The notes under the pieces: generated by a model
Seen by the model: only the letters and a program-made list of their open reading frames with translations
What the model was told of the DNA's origin: nothing
Database searches by the model: none
NCBI GenBank assembly: GCA_035630295.1
Contig: DASQKY010000042.1
Location: 186,001 to 250,000 of the forward strand
Direction: 5' to 3'
Length of the DNA stretch: 64,000 nt
DNA from: Acidimicrobiales bacterium
GTDB taxonomy: Bacteria; Actinomycetota; Acidimicrobiia; Acidimicrobiales; Iamiaceae
Part shown: one piece after another, positions 44,084 through 52,401 of the stretch
Numbering within the stretch: the stretch's first letter is position 1
Layout of the letters: each line of letters begins with the position of its first letter
Program-made: the position numbers and the translations under genes

Positions 44084-46120
44084 TCACGCCGCGCCGGAGG
44101 CGGCGCCGGCCTCGATGATGGCGACGAAGCGCTCCATGATGTCGATCAGCTCGTAGTCGGCCGGCGTGAACACCTGCTCGACGCCGATGGCCTTCAGCTT
44201 CTCGACGTCGCCCTGGGGGATGATCCCGCCGAACACGACGTGGACGTCGGCCCCGTGCTGGCGCAGGCCGTCGATGATCTGCTGGGCCAGCTCCACGTGG
44301 CTGCCGGAGAGGACCGAGGCCCCGATGAGGTCCACGCCCTCCTCCACCGCCGACTGGACGATCTCGCCGGGGCTGAGGCGGATGCCGGAGTACACGACGT
44401 CGAAGCCCACGTGGCGGGCCGACACGGCGATGACCTCGGCCCCGTTGGAGTGGCCGTCCAGGCCGGGCTTGCCCACCAGCACCTTGGGCCGGTGGCCCAG
44501 CCGGTCGGCCAGGCCCTGCACCCGGGCCCGCAGGTCGTCGACCCGGTCGCCGCCCAGGCCCAGCTTCTGGCCCTCGACGCCGGTGGCCGGGCGGTACTCG
44601 CCGAACACCTGGCGCAGGGCCCCGGCCCACTCGCCGGTGGTGACCCGGGCCAGGGCGCACTCGATGGACGGCTCCATCATCGACGAGCCGTCGCGGGCGG
44701 CGGCCTTGAGGGCCTCCAGGGCGGACTGGGCCCGGTCCTCGTCCCGGGCGGCCCGGACCGCGTCCAGGTTGCCCAGGGCCTCGGCGATGGCCGACTCGTC
44801 CAGGGTGAACAGGCCGCCGTCGTCGCCGGCCAGCAGGGGCGAGGGCAGGCCCTCGGTCCACCGGTTGAGGCCGACCACGATCTGCTCGCCGCTGTTGATG
44901 GCGGTCATGCGCTCGCTCATGGAGCGGACCAGGGCCGACTTCAGGTACCCCGACTCGATGGCGGGGATGACGCCGCCCATGCCCAGGATGGCCTCGATCT
45001 CGGCCTTGGCGTCGCGCTTCAGCTCGGCCACCTTGGACTCGACCACCACCGACCCCTCGAACAGGTCCGGGTACTCCAGCAGGTCGGTCTCATACGCCAG
45101 GATCTGCTGGAGGCGCAGCGACCACTGCTGGTCCCAGGGGCGGGGCAGGGACAGGGCCTCGTTCCAGGCCGGGAGCTGCACGGCCCGGGCCCGGGCGTCG
45201 CGGCTGAGGGTGACCCCCAGGGCCTCGATGAGGATGCGCCAGGCGTTGTTCTCGGGCTGGCTCTCGGTCAGGCCCAGCGAGTTGACCTGCACGCCGTAGC
45301 GGAAGCGGCGGTACTTCGGGTCCTCGACGCCGAAGCGGTCCCGGCAGTACTCGTCCCACAGCTCGCCGAAGGCGCGCATCTTGCACATCTCCTCGACGAA
45401 CCGGATGCCGGCGTTGACGAAGAAGCTGATGCGCCCCACGGCCCGGCTGAACTGCTCGTCGGTGAAGTGGCCCCGCTCCTTGATGAGATCGAGCAGGCTG
45501 ATGGCGTTGGCCAGGGCGAAGGCCAGCTCCTGGGTGGGCGTGGCCGCCGCCTCCTGCAGGTGGTACGAGCAGATGTTGGAGGCGTTCCACTTGGGGATCT
45601 CCTCCAGGCAGTACTCGTACATCTCGGCGATGATCCGCAGGCTCTCCTCCGGGGGGAAGATGTAGGTCCCCCGGGCCAGGTACTCCTTGATGAGGTCGTT
45701 CTGGGTGGTGCCGGTGAGCTGGGCCACGTCGACCCCGCGCTCCCGGGCCAGGGCCACGTACAGGGCCAGCAGCCACATGGCCGTGCCGTTGATGGTCATC
45801 GAGGTGTTCATCTTCTCGATGGGGATCTCGTCGAACAGCACGTGCATGTCGTCGAGGCTGTTGATGGGCACGCCGACCTTGCCCACCTCGGGGCGGGCGA
45901 TGGGGTCGTCGGAGTCGTAGCCGCACTGGGTGGGCAGGTCGAAGGCGATCGACAGGCCGGTCTGGCCGGCGGCCAGGTTGGCCCGGTACAGGGCGTTGGA
46001 GGCCCGAGGGCTGGAGTGCCCCGAGTAGGTGCGGATGATCCACGGCCGGTCCCGGACGGGCTCCCCGTCGGCGTCGTGGAGGCGGTGCGCCTGGCGCTCC
46101 TGCGGCGTGTCGTCGCTCAT
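44084..46120 (-). CDS. B12-dependent acyl-CoA mutase (MeaA / ethylmalonyl-CoA mutase type)
   Basis: Single-chain mutase of 678 aa. The N-terminal TIM barrel shows RPWIIRTYSGHSSPRASNAL, GLSIAFDLPTQCGYDSDD, TSMTINGTAMWLLALY and WNASNICSYHLQEA. The C-terminal B12 domain has the cobalt-ligand motif DGHSNG and LSGSH. The opening without the long mutB linker, together with the barrel blocks, matches MeaA/Ecm enzymes, which convert ethylmalonyl-CoA to methylsuccinyl-CoA; methylmalonyl-CoA mutase activity is the alternative. MeaB follows in the same operon. The ATG has TAGCCT 6 nt upstream and no ribosome site, so it is leaderless. Confidence 0.9.
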   Translation of the reverse strand: MSDDTPQERQAHRLHDADGEPVRDRPWIIRTYSGHSSPRASNALYRANLAAGQTGLSIAFDLPTQCGYDSDDPIARPEVGKVGVPINSLDDMHVLFDEIPIEKMNTSMTINGTAMWLLALYVALARERGVDVAQLTGTTQNDLIKEYLARGTYIFPPEESLRIIAEMYEYCLEEIPKWNASNICSYHLQEAAATPTQELAFALANAISLLDLIKERGHFTDEQFSRAVGRISFFVNAGIRFVEEMCKMRAFGELWDEYCRDRFGVEDPKYRRFRYGVQVNSLGLTESQPENNAWRILIEALGVTLSRDARARAVQLPAWNEALSLPRPWDQQWSLRLQQILAYETDLLEYPDLFEGSVVVESKVAELKRDAKAEIEAILGMGGVIPAIESGYLKSALVRSMSERMTAINSGEQIVVGLNRWTEGLPSPLLAGDDGGLFTLDESAIAEALGNLDAVRAARDEDRAQSALEALKAAARDGSSMMEPSIECALARVTTGEWAGALRQVFGEYRPATGVEGQKLGLGGDRVDDLRARVQGLADRLGHRPKVLVGKPGLDGHSNGAEVIAVSARHVGFDVVYSGIRLSPGEIVQSAVEEGVDLIGASVLSGSHVELAQQIIDGLRQHGADVHVVFGGIIPQGDVEKLKAIGVEQVFTPADYELIDIMERFVAIIEAGAASGAA

Positions 46121-46126
46121 GCCCGA

Positions 46127-46132
46127 AGGCTA
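46127..46132 (-). promoter_or_regulatory. -10 element TAGCCT for the mutase-meaB operon
   Basis: Minus-strand TAGCCT lies 6 nt before the mutase ATG, giving a leaderless start. Confidence 0.5.
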
Positions 46133-46245
46133 CGCCCGCCCCACCGGGACCCCCCAGCCCGGGCCGGGCCCGGAACGGGGGCGGGCGCCGGACCGGCAGC
46201 CGGAGCAGCCGACCCGACACCGGATCGGGGGAGGGGATCCGCCGG

Positions 46246-47007
46246 TCAGGAGGCGGGGCGGCTCCGCAGCAGGGCGGTGCCCCCGGCGGCCAGGCCCAGC
46301 AGGCCCAGCACGATCCCGGCGATGGCCAGGCCGTTCGTGCCGCCGTCGCTGTCGTCACCGTCGTCCGACCCGGTGGAGGAGGCCGGGGTACCGGCCGCCG
46401 CCTCGGCGTCGCTGCTGGTGGCGGCGTCGCCGTCGTCGGCCGGTTCGGTGGCGTCGTGGCCGTCGCCGGCCTCGGCCTCTCCCACGGTGACGAAGGGCGC
46501 CGGGCTCTCGGGCTCCTCACCGCCCTCGGGGGTGTCCTCGATCCAGGCCGTCTCCCCCTCGACGCAGGTCTGGATCACGCCGAACTGGAGGCGCTGGCCC
46601 ACCTCCTCGGGGGCCGTGAACCCGATGGTGAACACCTGGCGGAAGTGGGGGTCGAGCTCGTTGCCGTCCTGGGCCGTCCAGGTGATCTCCGAGACGCGCT
46701 CGGTCTGGGGCTCGCCGTGGCTGCTCTCCACCGGCTCGTCCAGCGCCGTCTCGGTGGCCTCGACGTCCCAGCCGGCCAGGACCTGGGGCGCGGCGTTGAG
46801 GACGCCCTCGGGGACCTGGACCGCGATCTGGCGGGTGGGCGAGTCCTCGCAGCCGTGGCCCACCGTGAACGAGAGGGTGGTCGAGCCGCCGGCCGGCACG
46901 GTGTCCTTGTCCGCGGTGACGTGGGCCCCGGCCGGGGTGGCCAGGCCCAGGGCCAGGGCCCCGGCGGCGAGCAGGCCGAGCCCCAGGCGGGCGGTGCGGG
47001 TGGTCAT
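46246..47007 (-). CDS. YcnI family protein (DUF1775), copper-associated
   Basis: Exported protein of 253 aa. The signal peptide ends ATPAGA-HVTADKDTVPAGG; the exposed N-terminal His after cleavage is the copper ligand of YcnI domains. The DUF1775 core runs to about residue 160. An Asp/Glu/Ser-rich linker and a C-terminal membrane helix (LAIAGIVLGLLGLAAGGTAL) with an RSRPAS tail anchor it outside the cell. The ATG has AGGAG 7 nt upstream. It is the last gene of a copper cluster with the CopC-CopD fusion. Confidence 0.92.
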   Translation of the reverse strand: MTTRTARLGLGLLAAGALALGLATPAGAHVTADKDTVPAGGSTTLSFTVGHGCEDSPTRQIAVQVPEGVLNAAPQVLAGWDVEATETALDEPVESSHGEPQTERVSEITWTAQDGNELDPHFRQVFTIGFTAPEEVGQRLQFGVIQTCVEGETAWIEDTPEGGEEPESPAPFVTVGEAEAGDGHDATEPADDGDAATSSDAEAAAGTPASSTGSDDGDDSDGGTNGLAIAGIVLGLLGLAAGGTALLRSRPAS

Positions 47008-47117
47008 GGTGGGATCTCCTGTGGGTGGGACGGAGGGTGGAGGGAAGATGTCGAAGGGGAGACGAGCGGAGAGCGGCCGGGCCGGCCAGCAGCGGGGGCG
47101 GGAGGGAGCAGGTGGCC

Positions 47118-48938
47118 TCAGGCGACGATGCGGACCTGGAAGGTGGCGATCTCCTCCTCGTAGAGGGAGGTCCGGGCCGCCACCTCGACGGTCCAGGTGC
47201 CACCGATGGAGAGGTCGTCGCTGATCAGGGTCCAGTGGCCGGGCCCGGTGGGGGCGGGCGTCCGCTCCAGGCCGGCGACCTCCGCGGCCGGGAGGGAGAA
47301 GCGGACCTCCACCCCCTCGGGCAGGTCCCAGGGCTGGCCCTCCGTGTCGTAGGTGTAGAGGTGCAGGGTGGTGCGCCCGGCCCGGGTGGGGTCGATGTCC
47401 ATGGCCACCTCGCCGTCACCCAGGGGCTGGCGGTCGGCGAAGGGGGCGGCCACCGCGCTGCGGGCCGGGGTGATGTCGACCAGGGCACCGGTCACCCCCA
47501 CCACCAGGGCCAGCAGGGCCACCTCGATCACCAGGGTGCGCCGCAGGACCGAGAGGGCCGTCGCCCCCCGGCCGGCGGCCGGGGTCTCGCCCGACGGAGC
47601 CTCGCCTGACGGGGCCGCGGTGGCGGGCCCGTCCAGGTCGTGCTCCACCAGGGGCACCAGGCGGTAGCGGTTCCAGCCCCCCAGGAGGGCCACCAGCCCC
47701 ACGATGGCCACCTTGGCCAGCAGGAGCTGGCCGTAGGGGGTGGTGACCAGGGCCCGGGTGCTGCCCACCTGGGTCCAGCCCAGGGTGCCTCCGGCCACGG
47801 CCACGACGGCCAGGGTCAGGCCCGCCACCCCCGAGAAGCGGAGCACGGCCGGGGCCGGCGAGGTGCCGGCCCGGCGTCGGGCCGCCACCACCACCAGCAG
47901 GCCGGCCAACCCGCCCAGCCACACCGCGGCCGCGGTCACGTGGGCGGCGTCGGCGCCGATGGCCACCGCCGCCGGGGAGGAGGTGGCGGTGTGGCCGGCC
48001 ACCGCGAACGAGGTGGCCACCGCCACCAGCCCCGCCCCGGCCACCACCCGGTCGCGCCCGGCGTCGACGGCCACGAACAGCAGGGCCAGCAGGGCCACGG
48101 CGGTGGCCAGGCCCACGTTGTCGGCCAGGATCTGGCCCAACACCCCGGGGGCGGTGATGGAGTCGGGCCCCAGGCCGGTGGCCAGGGCGGCCCGCAGGGG
48201 CAGCTCCAGCACCAGGCCGACCGCGCCCACCCCGGCCGCCACCCGCACCACCCGGCGCAGGCCGGCCCGCTCGGCCCCGCCGTCGTGCACGGCCACCAGG
48301 AACAGGGCCAGCCCGGTGGCCAGCAGGGCGCCCCCGTAGGCCAGGACCCGGGCCGCGGTGCCGGCCAGCCGCCACGCCGACTCGTCACCGGAGCCGACCA
48401 GGGCGTCGACCACCGAGTCGTCGAGCCGTTCGGCCCCGTCGCCCACGCCGAAGGTGAAGGCCCCGTCGATGGGGTGGCTGTCGGCCGAGACGGCCCGCCA
48501 GACCACCACGTAGGCCCCGTCGGCCAGGTCGCCCCGCAGGGGCACGGTCACGGTGTCGCCCCGGACCTCGACCCCGCCCCGGTCGACCCGCTCGCCCTCG
48601 GCGTCGAGCACCCGGACCTGGCCCACGCTCACCGACACGCCCTCGTTGAAGGTCAGGGTCACCTCGGTGGGGGCCTGGCCCAGGGACCCGCCGTCGGCCG
48701 GCGTGCTGGTGAGGAGCTGGGCGTGGGCCCCGGCCGGGGCGGCCCCGAACCCCAGGACGGCCAGGGCGGCCACGGCGGCGAGGGCGAGGCTGGCTCGGGG
48801 GACGAGGCGCCGGGCTCGCCCGCGGCGGGCGGGATCCGCCGTGTCCCGGCCGGCCCCTCCCGGCGGGCCGGCCGGCGGCTGGGTGACGTGACGCCCGGCG
48901 AGGAGGGACCTCGGTGGGGCGGTCGGGGGGGCGCTCAC
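47118..48938 (-). CDS. CopC-CopD copper transport fusion with C-terminal domain
   Basis: Protein of 606 aa. After a ~50-residue basic start and signal peptide, the CopC domain begins AHAQLLTSTPADGGSLG, with the N-terminal His ligand and a later SADSHPIDGAFTF. Eight or so membrane segments form the CopD part (AGTAARVLAYGGALLATG, AHVTAAAVWLGGLAGLLVV, PYGQLLLAKVAIVG). A soluble C-terminal domain (~480-606) has a beta-sandwich look. It probably moves or senses copper. GTG 48938 overlaps the anti-sigma stop (GTGA), so the two are coupled. Confidence 0.9.
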   Translation of the reverse strand: MSAPPTAPPRSLLAGRHVTQPPAGPPGGAGRDTADPARRGRARRLVPRASLALAAVAALAVLGFGAAPAGAHAQLLTSTPADGGSLGQAPTEVTLTFNEGVSVSVGQVRVLDAEGERVDRGGVEVRGDTVTVPLRGDLADGAYVVVWRAVSADSHPIDGAFTFGVGDGAERLDDSVVDALVGSGDESAWRLAGTAARVLAYGGALLATGLALFLVAVHDGGAERAGLRRVVRVAAGVGAVGLVLELPLRAALATGLGPDSITAPGVLGQILADNVGLATAVALLALLFVAVDAGRDRVVAGAGLVAVATSFAVAGHTATSSPAAVAIGADAAHVTAAAVWLGGLAGLLVVVAARRRAGTSPAPAVLRFSGVAGLTLAVVAVAGGTLGWTQVGSTRALVTTPYGQLLLAKVAIVGLVALLGGWNRYRLVPLVEHDLDGPATAAPSGEAPSGETPAAGRGATALSVLRRTLVIEVALLALVVGVTGALVDITPARSAVAAPFADRQPLGDGEVAMDIDPTRAGRTTLHLYTYDTEGQPWDLPEGVEVRFSLPAAEVAGLERTPAPTGPGHWTLISDDLSIGGTWTVEVAARTSLYEEEIATFQVRIVA

Positions 48939-49552
48939 GCCGGGGCCGGGGCGGTGCCGCCCCGCAGGTCCCGGCCCGGACGGGCCGGGAGGAGCCACAG
49001 CAGCAGCACGCCGGCCAGGTCCAGGACGTGGTGGGCCTCGGTGAAGGCCAGGGTGGCCCCCTGGGCCATGTCGACCCCGGCGGTCACGGCCATGGCCCCG
49101 GCCAGGGCGCCGGCGAAGGGCAGGAGGCCGGTGGCCAGGCGGGGCCGCCAGGCGGCGCTGAGCAGGCCGACGGCCAGGGCCAGGTCGAAGGCCCCCATCT
49201 CCCGGGCCACGTGCACCGGGGCCTCCGCGTCCTGGGCCAGGAAGATGGCCGGCACGGCCAGGACCAGCTGGGTCAGGCCGATGGCCAGGAGGCCGTAGCG
49301 CACCGCCTCCCGCACCGGCCGGGGCCGGGACGTCACCGGCACCCGGGCCAGGATGTCCTCGGTGCGGTCGGCCACCACCTGGGCCGGGCGGACCCGGACG
49401 GCCCGGTGGAGGTGGGCGGCCTCGGCGGCCCAGGCCCGGCACGCCCCGCACCGATCCAGGTGCACGTCGACGGCGGTGTCGTCGACGCCGGGGGGGAGGG
49501 CCTCGTGGTCGAGCCGGGCGGAGAGGGCCTCGCGGCAGTCGGGGCAGCGCAT
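48935..49552 (-). CDS. Zinc-finger anti-sigma-like membrane protein
   Basis: Protein of 205 aa. The N-terminus MRCPDCREALSARLDHE then DVHLDRCGACRAW fits the HxxxCxxC zinc anti-sigma (zf-HC2) pattern that holds an ECF sigma factor. The rest has about four membrane segments (YGLLAIGLTQLVLAVPA, HHVLDLAGVLLLWLL). It faces a divergent SigC-like sigma gene 60 nt away and is coupled to the copper transporter gene downstream. A copper-responsive anti-sigma role is inferred. ATG 49552 is chosen because the conserved region starts there. Confidence 0.82.
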   Translation of the reverse strand: MRCPDCREALSARLDHEALPPGVDDTAVDVHLDRCGACRAWAAEAAHLHRAVRVRPAQVVADRTEDILARVPVTSRPRPVREAVRYGLLAIGLTQLVLAVPAIFLAQDAEAPVHVAREMGAFDLALAVGLLSAAWRPRLATGLLPFAGALAGAMAVTAGVDMAQGATLAFTEAHHVLDLAGVLLLWLLPARPGRDLRGGTAPAPA

Positions 49553-49581
49553 GGAGGCCAGGTCGCTCCCGGGCCGAGGAT

Positions 49582-49588
49582 GGTTCCC
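49582..49588 (-). promoter_or_regulatory. ECF-type -35 element GGGAACC
   Basis: Minus-strand GGGAACC lies 30-36 nt upstream of the anti-sigma ATG; GGAAC is the usual -35 core of ECF sigma factors. A clear -10 is not visible. It could let the adjacent sigma factor drive the copper operon. Confidence 0.4.
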
Positions 49589-49611
49589 AACCTGAACGAC
49601 GATCCCGCGGG

Positions 49612-50208
49612 GTGGTGGACAACGACCGTCGCCAGCCGCCACGCTCGCGGGTCGTGGACCCGCTGACCCGCCTGGCCCTGGAGGCCCGTGACGGCGACGA
49701 GCTCAGCCTGGCCGGCTTCGTGCGGGCCTCGCAGGCCGACGTCTGGCGCCTGGCCGCCCACCTGGTCGATCGGCCGTCGGCCGACGACGTCGCCCAGGAG
49801 GTCTACCTGCGGGCCATCCCGGCCCTGGCCCGGTACCGGGCCGAGGCGCCGGCCCGGGCCTGGCTGCTCGGCATCGCTCGCCGCACCTGCGCGGATGTGA
49901 TCCGCCGCCGGGGGCGCGAGCGGCGGTTGTGGCGGCGCCTGGTGGCCCAGCCCGACCCGGCCGGTGAGGCGGGGGCCGCACCGGCCACCGGCGACGTGGA
50001 GCTGGACGCCCTGCTGGCCGCCCTGGCCCCGGACCGGCGCGACGCCTTCGTCCTGACCCAGGTGATCGGCCTGCCCTACGCCGAGGCTGCCGTGGCCTGC
50101 GGGGTGCCGGTGGGCACCATCCGCTCCCGGGTGGCCCGGGCCCGCGCCGAGCTGGCCACCGCGGTCCAGGACGAGGCCCGGGACGAGGCGGCCGGCACCG
50201 ACGGTTGA
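49612..50208 (+). CDS. ECF RNA polymerase sigma factor, SigC-like
   Basis: Sigma-70 family factor of 198 aa. Region 2 reads FVRASQADVWRLAAHLVDRP then ADDVAQEVYLRAI; region 4 reads LTQVIGLPYAEAAVACGVPV then GTIRSRVARAR. These match mycobacterial SigC closely, a factor tied to copper homeostasis. The predicted anti-sigma gene is divergent rather than downstream. The start is uncertain: GTGs at 49612, 49615 and 49654 are in frame. It likely controls the copper cluster at 46-49.5 kb. Confidence 0.9.
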   Translation: MVDNDRRQPPRSRVVDPLTRLALEARDGDELSLAGFVRASQADVWRLAAHLVDRPSADDVAQEVYLRAIPALARYRAEAPARAWLLGIARRTCADVIRRRGRERRLWRRLVAQPDPAGEAGAAPATGDVELDALLAALAPDRRDAFVLTQVIGLPYAEAAVACGVPVGTIRSRVARARAELATAVQDEARDEAAGTDG

Positions 50209-50251
50209 CACCTGCCTCGGACGAGGGCGGCGGCGAGGCAGACTGCGGGGC

Positions 50252-50641
50252 ATGGCCGGACCGTTCGATCCTGACGGCGTGGTCCTCGCCAGGGTGCGCG
50301 AGGCCTGCCACGCCCTGCCCGAGGTGGAGGAGCGACCGAGCCACGGCTCTCCCGCCTTCTTCGTGCGGGGCAAGAAGACGTTCGTGATGTTCCTGGACGA
50401 CCACCACGGCGACGGCATCCTCGGCCTGTGGTGCGCGGCCCCGCCCGGGGTCCAGTCCGACCTGGTCGACACCGAGCCCGAGCGCTTCTTCGTCCCGCCG
50501 TACGTGGGGCACCGGGGGTGGTTGGGCGTCCGCCTGGACCTCGACGTGGACTGGGACGAGGTGCGCGACATCGTCACCGACGCCTACTGCGCGGTGGCCC
50601 CGGCCCCGCTGGTTCGCCAGGTGCGTCCCGACGACGGGTGA
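50252..50641 (+). CDS. MmcQ/YjbR family protein
   Basis: Small protein of 129 aa of the YjbR (DUF419) CyaY-like fold: VREACHALPEVEERPSHGSP, FFVRGKKTFVMFLDDHHG and PPYVGHRGWLGVRLD are family blocks. Members are predicted DNA-binding or phosphate-binding proteins without a firm function. CAGACT lies 7 nt before the ATG and could be a -10. It stands 43 nt after the sigma gene. Confidence 0.88.
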   Translation: MAGPFDPDGVVLARVREACHALPEVEERPSHGSPAFFVRGKKTFVMFLDDHHGDGILGLWCAAPPGVQSDLVDTEPERFFVPPYVGHRGWLGVRLDLDVDWDEVRDIVTDAYCAVAPAPLVRQVRPDDG

Positions 50642-50695
50642 GGCGGGGCCGTCGACGAGTTCGCTCCAGCCTCTTGCCATTTGCGCCCGCCGGGT

Positions 50696-52282
50696 TCAGC
50701 CCGGACCGGCGACGTCCCCGGCCACGGCGGTACCGAGCGCCGTCGCCCCCGAGGGGGCCCCGGCGGGGACGTGGAGCACGGTGGGCCGGCGCCGGCCCCG
50801 GAGGGTGACCCGCTCGCCGGCTCGCCAGTGGTCGGCCTCGGTCCCCCCGGCCGCGGCCACCGCCTCGCCCGAGGCCAGCACCAGGCCGGGCACGTCCTTG
50901 GCCAGCTCGGTCAACCGGGCCGCCTCGTTCACCGGGTCGCCGATCACCGTGTACTCGAAGCGCTCCTCGGAGCCGATGTTGCCGGCCACCGCGGGGCCGG
51001 CGGCCACCCCGATCCCGGCCCGGCAATCGGGCACCTCGGCGGCCAGGCGGGTGGCCAGGTGCCGGGCCGCGGCCAGGGCGGCGCCGGCCGGGTCGGCCCG
51101 GGGGCCCGGCGCCCCGAACACGGCCAGGGCGGCGTCGCCCTGGAACTTGTTGATCCAGCCGCCGTGCTCGTCGACGGTCGACACCACCACGGTGAAGAAC
51201 CGGTTCAGCACGTCGACCACGTCGGTGGCCGGCCGGCCGGCGGCGATGCCGGTGGAGTCGATGATGTCGACGAACAGCACGGCCACGTCCCGGACCTCGC
51301 CGCCCAGCCCCGGGCCGCGACCCAGGGCCTCTTGGGCCACGTCCTCGCCCACGTGCCGGCCGAACAGCTCCCGGAGCTGCTCCCGCTCCCGCAGCCCGTC
51401 GACCATGCGGTTGAACCCGTCCTGCAGCAGGCCCAGCTCGCTGGCGTCGTAGACGTCCACGGCCACGTCCAGGTCCCCGTCGCCGACCCGGGCCATGCCC
51501 TGGCGCACCTCCCGGACCGGGTCGGCCACCGCCCGGGCCCCGAGAAGGGTGACCCACAGGCCCACGCCCAGCGCCACCCCGCCGATGACGACCATGGTGA
51601 CGGCCAGCGAGGTGCGGGTGGCCGTCCCCTCGGCCAGGGCGAAGACGCCGGTCACCACCAGGCCCAACAGGGGCACCCCGGTGCCCAGGGCCCAGGCCAG
51701 CACCTGCCGGAGGGCCACGCCGGGCAGGCGGGGCCGGTCGACGTCGCCCTGGGCCAGGGCCCGGGCCGCCACCGGGCGCATGATCCGCTCGGTGGTCAGG
51801 TAGGTGACGGCCCCGGCCGACAGGCCGCTCAGGACCACGGTGAAGGCCACCCTGCTGATCAGCCGGGGGTCGAACAGGCCGTTGACCAGGCCGAACAGGC
51901 CGGCCGAGGCCATCCACAGGAGGAGCTGGACCCGCAGCAGATGGCGGGGGGTGCGCAGGACGGCGCCGACCTCGCCGGTCGACGGGTCCCGGCCCTCGAC
52001 CAGCCAGCGACGGGCGGGGGCCAGCACCCGGGCCCCCCACACCGTCCCCGCGGCCACGGCCAGGGGCGCCCACACGGAGACCAGCACGGTGTTGACCAGC
52101 AGGACGCGGCCCGGGTCGTCGAGGGGCTCGCTGGGCAGGACCCAGGCCACGAAGGCGAAGGCGGCGGCGGCCGCCCCCAGGTTGGTGACGGCGCTGCTGG
52201 ACGACACCCCCACCGTCACCCGGCGGGCCAGGCGGGGCCCCTCGGCGGGCGGTCGGGTCCTGGCCCGGGTCCGGTGGCCCAT
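50696..52282 (-). CDS. Membrane-bound class III adenylate/guanylate cyclase with HAMP domain
   Basis: Protein of 528 aa. About six membrane helices (~25-255) are followed by a HAMP domain (VADPVREVRQGMARVGDGDL) and a cyclase domain. Metal Asp residues are in AVLFVDIIDSTG, the substrate Lys in GGWINKFQGDAALAVFG, and the transition-state Asn in GDPVNEAARLTELA. This is the layout of mycobacterial six-helix HAMP cyclases. The Lys and the residue before VN point to ATP as substrate. ATG 52282 is taken as the start; a longer in-frame reading from 52336 is Pro-rich and unlikely. Confidence 0.9.
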   Translation of the reverse strand: MGHRTRARTRPPAEGPRLARRVTVGVSSSSAVTNLGAAAAAFAFVAWVLPSEPLDDPGRVLLVNTVLVSVWAPLAVAAGTVWGARVLAPARRWLVEGRDPSTGEVGAVLRTPRHLLRVQLLLWMASAGLFGLVNGLFDPRLISRVAFTVVLSGLSAGAVTYLTTERIMRPVAARALAQGDVDRPRLPGVALRQVLAWALGTGVPLLGLVVTGVFALAEGTATRTSLAVTMVVIGGVALGVGLWVTLLGARAVADPVREVRQGMARVGDGDLDVAVDVYDASELGLLQDGFNRMVDGLREREQLRELFGRHVGEDVAQEALGRGPGLGGEVRDVAVLFVDIIDSTGIAAGRPATDVVDVLNRFFTVVVSTVDEHGGWINKFQGDAALAVFGAPGPRADPAGAALAAARHLATRLAAEVPDCRAGIGVAAGPAVAGNIGSEERFEYTVIGDPVNEAARLTELAKDVPGLVLASGEAVAAAGGTEADHWRAGERVTLRGRRRPTVLHVPAGAPSGATALGTAVAGDVAGPG

Positions 52283-52401
52283 CAGCGTCGGGGCCGGTCG
52301 GGGGGGCGGCCGGGCGTCACCGCCCCAGCGTGGCACCTCCGGCCCGGGGCGGGCGCGGTCGGGGCAGACTGGCCCCCCGCCACCCCCGGAGGAGCGCCCC
52401 C

